This document shows positions 56,701 through 64,000 of a DNA stretch of 64,000 nucleotides, piece after piece. The notes below the pieces were generated by a model. That model searched no databases. It was not told where the DNA came from and saw nothing but the letters and a program-made list of their open reading frames with translations. Origin of the DNA: Asterochloris sp. CNOR1 (taxonomy: Eukaryota > Chlorophyta > Trebouxiophyceae > Trebouxiales > Trebouxiaceae); contig OZ017759.1 of the NCBI GenBank assembly GCA_963969365.1, positions 2,046,001 to 2,110,000 on the forward strand, given 5' to 3'. The number at the start of each line of letters is the position of its first letter. The first letter of the stretch is position 1. The translations under genes were made by a program, and so were the position numbers.

Positions 56701-59700
56701 GGCTCTGACTGGCAGTCGCACATTGACCATCACGCGGCCAAGTCTGCTGCTTGCTCTGCACGGTGCGTCCACCAAGACAAGCACCAGCAGTACCGTTACA
56801 TGCTGATTTTTTGACTGGCCAATGCAATCTGCCTGCTTGGCAGCCTGTCCTGCTGAGTTTTGAAGCAGAAGGCGCAGGGTGTGTGCCTGATGGCACAACA
56901 GCAAAAGGCTCATCTTGCGACAACAACTCACCTTCTGGTTGGCGGCCCCATCTTGGCCGTTCTGCAGCCCGTTCTGCTGCACACCGCCCTTTTCGATCCC
57001 CTTGGCATTCTCGGCCTTTGCCTCCTCCTCCTCCTCAGTGGGGCGCAGTGTCACTGAGGGCGACTCCAGAGCTGCAGGGGCAGAGTGTGAAACTTGCTTG
57101 AGGGAATGCAGCCTGACACAAGGTGCCTGAAGGGCTTCCTAGGGTGAAGGGCAGCTTGTGAAGCTTCAGCACTGCAGTTGTGGGTGAGATGTGACTGAGA
57201 TTGAACCCAGGCCTGGCAAAGCATGGGGGTGTGCGACACATTGGCCTGTGGCTGGGGGGCGCAGTGTCTTCTTGGGGAGACTCTCTGACTTGGCTTTGGG
57301 GTATGGCAGTCTGTGAACTGTTATTTCTGCAGAAGGCAGGCCTGTCAGCACCTGTGAGGGTCTGCTGCTGTCGGCTGCAGCGTTGCTGAAGTGGACTCAA
57401 GGAGCGCAGGGCAGTGTGTACGCTAGAACTGTTTGGCCGCCACATCATGACTAGGGCTGCTCAGTGCAGGATGAGGTGCACCAAGTTTGCCAGTAGTCTG
57501 GCCAAATGCAGAGCAGCCACCTGAGCAGTTCACAACCAGTCACAAGCTGACGTGCACAGCCATAAAAGCAGCAGCAGCTACTCACGGTTGAGGTAAGCAT
57601 GGCACAGCCATGCCGTGATATTGAACAGGATGTTGAAGAAGACCATGGCGGCCACGCCAATCCAGATCCAGTACTCATCCTGGGGCACACCCCTGCCGCC
57701 AAGGATGGAAGCCTGCAATCAAATGGAATAGGCCCTCAGAAGCGTTGGAGTGAGGGCAACCTCTATTCTGCATGCAGCTTTGGACATTGACCTGTCTTCT
57801 GAGCAGTGGCCCCCAGTGTTGCTCACAGACTGGCACATGTGGATGTGCAGGACAGGTTGCCAACCTTGCAGCCAGCCTGCGCAGGTACCTGTCCCTGCCC
57901 TCAATAGCTGGCTCAGACCCCTGCTGGCCTCAAGGGGTGGCTCAGAAGCCTGTGCACCTAGCTGAAGACCTGTGCTCCTAACTAAAGAACATCTTTGAGC
58001 AAAGACATGCACAGCAAAGACAGGCACAGCCCCACTCACGGAGACAGACTCGCCGCCGATGTACAGATTCTTCCACCGCGGCGCTGCGAACTCGTTGATG
58101 GCGATGGCGCGCTGTATGTACATGATAGGCTGCAGGGGCACAGAGTGCCGTCCAGCCAAGGACAAAGCAACACAAGGGGCGTGTCACTCGCACGTCATGC
58201 ACAGCAGGAGAGGCACAGTCCCAGGCAAGGCAATCCAGCACAGCACACAAAACATGAAAGCAAGCTTGGAGGTCTGTCTGCCCTGGACACGCACAGCAGA
58301 CATACACCTTGCCCAGTGCCTGTAATAGGCCTGAAAGGGGCAGGACCCCGACTCACATTGGCCCAGAACACCCAGACCGTCCAGGGGTTCATGTCCTCTG
58401 CAGAGCAGACAGCAGCAGGCTGTTTGTCATGCTAGTTGACATTGCGCTGTACATTGGGCAGGCACAGCCTGCAGCGCTATGTGGCCTTGCAGGCGTGCAG
58501 GCCAAGCAGCCAGCAGAAAAGATGCCACCGGGCTGTTACTCGCAGCATTTGAGTGCCAACTGTGCCTCTGAGTGCTGTACAGGGCAGCACCAGGTAAGCC
58601 CGCAGTGGGCATAACGAAATCAAAACAGCCTCAGATCTGGCCAGCAGGACGCGTCCTTGCACCAGCGAGGCAAAGGGTCCAGTTTTGCGAAATCGCGCAG
58701 GCAAGAGGGGGAAGGCTTCTTGCTGGAGGGCATCAGACAGTGTGCAGCCAAAGAGACTCACGCTTAGCAAGCAGGAAGCCTCCCAGCAGCAGCAGGACGA
58801 GGAACAGGAAGGAGCCGCCAGTGCTGGCAACTGTCTCGTTCCTGGCAAGGGCGCCAATGGTGCGGAACATGGCAATGCCCATGCTGTGCACGAGGGCCAG
58901 CAGCAGCACGAAGGTGAAGAATCGGGAGGCCTCGGGGGCACAGCCAGTCTGCAGGCAGCCGCACTGGAGCAGGTGAGAAGCAGGTGACAGACAGGGCTTC
59001 AGGTTGTGTCAGTCGCGTGTTCAGGTGCTGAGAGCTTCAGCCTTAGCTGTGCGCTGGATGTGCCAGCTGACACGTGGACAGACCTGGTGCAAGCCTCTTC
59101 AAACAGCTGATACAAGACGCTTCTCAGCGCGGGAAGGATGAGCGGCAAACCGCATCAGTCCTTTGTGCACTGCTGCAAACAAACAAGCCTGGGGCCCAGC
59201 ACTGAGCAGCACACAACCCATGAAACTCTGAGGCATTCCCACGGGACAAGTGAGGACTCACTGGGTAGTATACAATGGCAGCCCAGAGGAAGGCAGCACC
59301 GATGGAGTAGGGCAGTCGCAGCAGGGTTGTGGGGAACACATAGGCCCACGCTGGATAGAAGTTGTTGTCTCGCTGCAAGCCACACACAGCGATGGTTCAA
59401 CAAGCTTGTGCAACCATCACTGCTGTGGGCGGCTCAGCCGCAGCCAGTGGTCTTCGACATTCACTGAAATGGTAGTGAGCAAAACAAGATTGCAAGACTG
59501 CCGAACCTGAGCAGAACATTGCTGCCGTAAGTGTGACAGAGAGCTCTGAGATCAAGTGTTGGCTTGAAATTCTCATGCTCTGAGACACTCTGCAGAGCCA
59601 GCTGCTGCAGGCAAGCACTGATGCCAGGGGTTCCTGCACATGTGTGGCCTACCTGCTTGTACCATCCGGCCAGGCGCAAGCAGGTGAACGTCATCTCAGC

Positions 59701-62700
59701 AAACCCTGCAGAGCAGGGACCATTGTAGGCCAGGTAATAAGTCAAGAGCTCAAGTGTGAATGGGGCTAAGGCTGCCAGCATGCAGCCGCCATTCAGGCTT
59801 TGCCATGAGGCTGCGATTTTCAAAAGCAACATGAGCACGCATGCAAGGCCGTTCCTGCCGAGCCATACTGCGCGAAATGACCAATGAGTGTGCAGAAATC
59901 ACGCAAACCCTTCAAGCCTGGGTCCTTACCATCGAACATGAGCATGATGAGCGAGAAGAAGACAACAGAGAAGTACTGCTGGGCAGCCGCCAGCGAATTT
60001 GGCTGGAGGTTGGTGCGCAAAAACAGGGTTGCCTGCACGGGTACACAGCGTGATGACTATAATTTGTGCCATGAGTATCTCTACCCGTCCAGGTGCTTCT
60101 GCTGGCCACCCTTGTCTTTGACGGCAGCTGTGGCACAACAACAGCTTGTCTTTAAGGGCACGTGCGCACTGTGACGCCACAACAATTGCTTGTCTTTGAG
60201 GGCAGGTGCACAGAGCTGTGGTACAACAACAGCTGGCGCATCTACAGGCGAAGCTTGCCAAGACACAGCCAAGACAGAGCCTGCGCTTTGCCTGTTCCAA
60301 GATGAAGGCCCAGACTGACTGAAGCACAAGCTGTTGGCATAAGGAACACAGGTGCTCACCACGACAATGGCGATCAGAGTGAGCAGAAAGAATCGGAAAA
60401 TGTAGAGGAAGGCATTCCTCTTCACCAAGGTCACCTCACGCTGTAGCCAGGACACAAGACCTTTGAGGAGCCTGTTTGCTTTGATTGCATGGTCCTGACA
60501 GCCGTGTCGCTCATTCTCCTGGACAGAAAGGCTGGTGCAGGCTACGCCCTGCACCTCCAGCCCACAGCTCCAGAGGAACCTGCCAGAATGATTACAGCTG
60601 GGTGCTAGGTCAGAGTTGCCTGTAAGCCCCTGCAGCGCTCTCCTGGGCTCACGTATTGGCCAGCACAGGGCAGAGCAAGGCAGCCTGCTGTTGCTCCTGC
60701 TGCAACTCAACATCACACCCGCACTTTAAATGGTCCTGCACATGTCTCATGCAGCCAGCACATTGACCTTGTCATGAAGGGGCATACAAGCAGCACCCTA
60801 TGTGCTCAGCTGCCACCCCACCTCCATGCAGGCCTTGCACATCTCCCAGGGCCCTAGCGCGTAGGGTTTGCTGACGAGGGTGTCGCTGTTGGTGCCCTTG
60901 CCCTTCGGCGGCAGCTCCTGAGGGGGTGGCGGGGTTGCAGCCAGCTCTTCCAGCGTTTCCCTGCCAACCTGCAGCAAGCAGCGACAACCCATTTGCCACT
61001 GGCAGGGTTTGCAGAGCCTGCCAAACAACAACAACAACAACAACAAGCAGTTAATGGGTTGTCAAGCAGGCTTGGCAGAGCCTCTGACGCCCCATGCATA
61101 TGCCCAGGATGGGAAGTAGGCAGCAAGCCCGTATGAATGGCTGCCAGCAAACATGACAGCGTCCACGTTGGGCATACTCACCTGACAATCGGCGTAGTGA
61201 CTGGAGGGACCACCTTGCCTGAGTCCCTCAGGCGCACAGCGGACAGCAGACAGGGGCTGAACTCTGCAGACAGGGACTGGGTCTTTGCAGTTCAGAAGCC
61301 CACCTTAAACTTGCGGAAGTGGTCAGCAAAGCTCTGCACGCTGATGTAGTGCCATTGCCCCGCCGGCCCCATGAAGTATTGCTGCAGGGCAGACAGGTGC
61401 TAGCTGGTCAGCTGGCCTTGCATGCATGAAGAACAGCACTTGTGACTGGCAATGGCAGCCATGCAAGCCAGGCCAGCGCGGTCAGCTGCTGCCCCAGGCA
61501 CTTGGTAACGACGTGCACCAGTGGCCTGCACCAATAGGTAAGTACGGGGCGTCTCTGTATTGACTCTGTGGTGTCAGCCAGCATACTGGCAGCCTGGCTG
61601 GCAGGGCTGAAACAGTTCTGCCAGCAGTGGCCTTGCTGGTATGATGATATGATTGCATGAAGCCAGTGTACTTCTGCTGGCCAGCAGAGTGCTGTGAACA
61701 TGCATATATAGTGCAATATGTATGCAGCCAGCCAGCAAGAGACGCCCCAGCACAGGGTCATAGACATCTATTGTCTGTTTGCAGACTGACGCACAAGGCA
61801 AGGCTAACCTCCTGGTCCCGGCGACTGGTGACCTCCTGCAGGAAGTCTGCAATGCCCTTCCGCTCTGGACACGCGAAGCCCTGCAGGCGTGCCAGACAAG
61901 GGCAGGTCAGCCTCTGTGAATGTGTGCCAGCTGGCACTCTGAAGGCTGCTGCTGCAGAAGAGTGTACAGCAGGCTGCATAATGCATTGAACCCCATGTCG
62001 CAGCATGCACAGGCTGCTCCAGCAAGGAGCACTCCATCCTGACTGGTGTTCCAAGCAGTTGTCTCCACGCTCACTCATGATGACCGCAGCTGTGAAAGCA
62101 GCCCTGCCTGCTGATGCTTGATGTGCTCTGTCTGCAGCTATTGCTCACCAGGCTCTCAAAGAAGTCCATGATCTGCTCTCGAGGGCCGTGGTACACCAGG
62201 TAGCCTGCAATGCAGCGCAAGAGGTGGTGTCAGCAGACGCGCCGACCACATGCACTGCCCAAAGGTCCAGCCTTGTGTCTACACAAACAAAGCTTTGGGC
62301 CCACTATGTGCTCTGCCCAGGGGTCAGTATATGCAGAGACGGCAGTGAGCACATAGTGGGCACAGCAGCAGCGAGGAGAGGCTCGTCAAGGCTGAGCTGT
62401 GGACCCATCAAACAAATTGTGTCCTTTAGGGCCTCTTAGCCCGCCGGAGCATGTGCTGCGGTGAGACCGACACCAGTCGGATGAAGTGGGCGATGTTGAG
62501 CAATGGGGCAGCACAACCTCCTTAGACTCTGCAGCCCCGCTGTAGCTGACCAGAATCAAGTCCACAGCAACAGGGCCTCTCAGCCATAGCCCTTAGACAG
62601 CAGCATGATGGTCCCCGCCAGCATGCCACCCAAGACAGAAGGAGGATGAGCTTCCACAGAATCAAAGCAGCTGCAGGGTGCAGGCTAAGCCTCCTAGGTC

Positions 62701-64000
62701 TGCTCTCATGCAAGCATGTGCAATGTGACAGGCAATCAAGACTATGCAGGGACACATGCTGCAGGAGATCTCACTGCAGCACTCACCCTCAGACAGTAGC
62801 AGGATGTCATCAAACAGGTCAAACGTCTCTGGTGCTGGCTGCAGCAGCGCGATCAGCATGGTGTAGTGCAGGGAGTGGGCGGTGTCCCGCAGCCACTTGC
62901 AGATGCTGTACGTTGTGCTGCTGTCCAGCCCTGTGCTGATCTGCAGGAATGATGTGGCAGGCTGAGACTGCATGCTCTGCCTGTGCAGCCAGCATGAGAG
63001 CAGGCTGGGAGAGCGCAGAGCGTTATGGTGCTGATGCAGGTGTCATGCAAGCTGAAATGTCAAGGCCTCTGCAAAGCTGAAAGGTGCTGCAGCAGCCTGC
63101 CGTGACTGTGGTGATGAGCTGCTGTGAGCAGAGGCAGGCAGCAGCAGCAGCAGACATGGCAAATCACAGCAAACAATGAGACCCAGACAGGAAAGCAGCA
63201 GCAGGCAGAGATATTGAAGGTCTTGCAGGAACCCACCTCGTCCATAAACAGCACCCTCTTAGGGCCCACCAGCATCTCCCCTGCAGGCCACAGGGCACAA
63301 GTCAGACTGCCAGCTTACAGCAACATTGCGCATGGCCAGTTCACATCCGCACAGCAACTCTGCCAGTGAAGCTTGGCGCCTGGGGTCAGACACATGCCTC
63401 TGGCAGTTCTGGCAACTTAGCATGCTTGCCCTGCTACCACTGAATGGCTCATGTTCGAGGCCGGCAGAGCTGCTCTCAACAGCATACGAGCTAATTGTGG
63501 ACCGCATTGAGCGCCTGGCTTGCAGAGGCAGGGTTCTGGGGCCCCATTTGACGCCCAGCTTTGTATGTGGAAGGCTCTGGCCAACAGTCAGTTGCCAGGC
63601 TTCAAGGATCAAAAGGTGGAGAAGCGCCGCTGGCATCCTGAGATACCAAGGTGCTAAGCAGAGCTTTCAATCCTGGCAGGTGCAGGCCAGATGAGCCTCC
63701 AGCCCAGCATGAGCCTTCCTCCACACGATGTCAAGCGCTGGCTTTGGCCACAGCTGAAAGCCGGCAGCCTGGCATTCCTCACCCTACACAAGAGCTTCAC
63801 CACTCAGCACAGCCGGCCGTACCTGAGATCACCCAATGCTTCTGATTGCCATCGATGCCCTGCCTTACGGCTGTGCCCACCCCGCGCCGCCTTTCATGTG
63901 CTTACAGCCGTCGAGATCTCGTCCACTCAGCACAGCCACACTGCAAGAGCTAGGGCCTTACCTGAGGTCACACGCTTCTTCTGCCCGCCGCTGATGCCCC
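46172..64000 (-). CDS. PDR-type ABCG transporter (5' truncated by window)
   Basis: Forty exons join in phase and encode about 1,330 residues; the N-terminus, including the first Walker A, lies beyond 64000. The order is end of NBD1, TMD1, long linker, NBD2, TMD2, as in full-size pleiotropic drug resistance transporters of plants and fungi (about 1,450 aa). Such proteins are ATP-driven plasma-membrane exporters of lipids, terpenoids, hormones or toxic compounds; the substrate here is unknown. Family landmarks throughout: [117 protein letters not shown] and the end KFVNFQKR. The final exon is only 12 nt (46172-46183). Exon coordinates are given in the domain entries below. Several introns carry exon echoes. 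Confidence 0.93.
47869..47908. repeat. Short direct repeat in ABCG intron
   Basis: GCACTGGGTGGAGCCC occurs twice in a row (18-bp period) within the intron between exons 47994 and 47623. Confidence 0.8.
50996..54730 (-). other. ABCG NBD2
   Basis: Exons: 54578-54730, 53925-54105, 53275-53346, 52842-52966, 52297-52407, 51740-51782, 51492-51562 and 50996-51085. Walker A is GSSGAGKTT, the Q-loop is in [11 protein letters not shown], the signature is LSVEARKR, Walker B is SIVFMDEP, the D-loop is SGLDARAA, and the H-loop His is in CTIHQPS. All catalytic elements are present. Confidence 0.92.
51313..51385. repeat. Short tandem duplication in ABCG intron
   Basis: GCTAGTGCTGAAATGCACAT and GCTAGTGCTGATATGCACAT start two copies of a unit of about 42 bp. 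Confidence 0.75.
55246..55300. repeat. Echo of ABCG linker exon 55369-55565 donor edge
   Basis: CAGGCTGCACTGCGACATCA, then GACAGGTTGGCCC(...)GGCTG, copies 55371-55425 (CAGGCTGCGCTGCGACATGA, GACAGGGTGGCCCC). Confidence 0.85.
55369..57071 (-). other. Expanded low-complexity linker of ABCG transporter
   Basis: Exons: 56932-57071, 56374-56566, 55979-56098 and 55369-55565, about 217 residues, plus about 28 more at the start of the next exon. The segment is acidic and Gly/Asn/Gln-rich ([28 protein letters not shown]) and then Ser/Pro/Gln-rich with [18 protein letters not shown], a likely phosphorylated region. This is clearly longer than the linker of plant PDR proteins. Confidence 0.8.
55778..55900. 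repeat. Two echoes of ABCG exon 55979-56098 donor edge
   Basis: CTCACCTGGCAGTATG at 55878 and a weaker CCTGCCTGGCGATGCG at 55788 copy CTCACCTGGCAGTGTG at the real donor (55975). Confidence 0.65.
57586..61880 (-). other. ABCG inter-domain segment and TMD1
   Basis: Exons: 61809-61880, 61304-61381, 60822-60968, 60360-60440, 59930-60032, 59653-59705, 59262-59372, 58762-58948, 58357-58397, 58040-58129 and 57586-57712. Hydrophobic helices include [83 protein letters not shown] and [15 protein letters not shown]. Six helices match the ABC2-type membrane domain. Confidence 0.9.
60115..60245. repeat. Intronic tandem repeat, unit about 50 bp
   Basis: Two and a half units share ACAACAA(C/T)(A/T)GCTTGTCTTT(A/G)AGGGCA(C/G)GTGC, within the ABCG intron between exons 60360 and 60032. 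Confidence 0.8.
62149..64000 (-). other. ABCG NBD1, C-terminal part
   Basis: Exons: 63962-(64000), 63237-63280, 62787-62940 and 62149-62204. The signature is ISGGQKKR, Walker B is RVLFMDE and the D-loop is STGLDSSTT. The switch segment [15 protein letters not shown] lacks the H-loop histidine, as is normal for the first NBD of PDR transporters. [19 protein letters not shown] closes the domain. Confidence 0.9.
63815..63865. repeat. Echo of ABCG exon 63962 donor edge
   Basis: GTACCTGAGATCACCCAATG, CTTCTGATTGCCATCGATGCCC copies CTTACCTGAGGTCACACGCT, TCTTCTGCCCGCCGCTGATGCCC at 63957-64000. The upstream flank CACTCAGCACAGCC is copied too. Confidence 0.85.

Noticed and set aside
62787-62940. Missing H-loop histidine in the first nucleotide-binding domain
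   Set aside because: The first NBD of PDR transporters normally lacks it, so this is not a defect.
1-64000. Transposons, LTR elements, CRISPR arrays, tRNA or rRNA genes
   Set aside because: No terminal repeats with transposase, reverse transcriptase motifs, regular spacer arrays or tRNA-like cloverleaf sequences were noticed; the repeats seen are local duplications of host sequence.

Overview
The window looks like nuclear DNA of a green alga (chlorophyte). It is a GC-rich region whose genes are cut into many short exons, often 50-200 nt, separated by long introns. Nearly every intron I could place ends in the hexamer CTGCAG or a close variant. The gene content is plant-lineage: a WRKY transcription factor and a full-size PDR-type ABCG transporter. 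Several genes are followed by TGTAA, the usual polyadenylation signal of green algae. The exact organism is not determined. I saw no rRNA, tRNA, CRISPR array or recognisable transposon. Exon models were built by hand from frame continuity, splice signals and family resemblance; every junction listed keeps reading phase unless stated otherwise.

Layout, left to right. 1-750: 5' part of a small putative secreted protein (-). 1075-8028: TTC7/NPG1-like TPR protein (-, 9 exons). 8029-9770: shared divergent upstream region with a cluster of W-box motifs. 9771-16231: WRKY factor (+, 10 exons). 16655 to about 17582: small membrane/secreted protein (+). 17655-22208: Golgi-type fringe-like glycosyltransferase (-, 8 exons). 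22526-24091: conserved small protein (+, 3 exons), sharing a 317-bp divergent promoter with the glycosyltransferase. 24363-26060 and 27117-28843: two decayed tandem F-box/LRR genes (-) on a 2.8-kb segmental duplication. 29490-32526: methionine sulfoxide reductase A (-). 33172-36403: single-pass membrane protein (+). 36605-42349: one or more poorly resolved minus-strand genes, including a protein with PG-rich motifs. 43320-45389: tandem pair of unknown paralogues (+). 46172 to beyond 64000: a PDR-type ABCG transporter (-), 40 exons seen, N-terminus off the right edge.

The most striking property is shared by most genes here. Introns next to an exon carry one to about six degraded copies of that exon's own edge, including the splice site, in the same orientation and in local tandem. 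I call these exon echoes. They suggest that introns in this genome grow by repeated short tandem duplications across exon-intron borders, and this may also create new splice sites and introns.

Functionally the genes are unrelated housekeeping, regulatory and transport genes: signalling scaffold, transcription factor, glycosylation, oxidative repair and lipid or xenobiotic export. There is no gene cluster.
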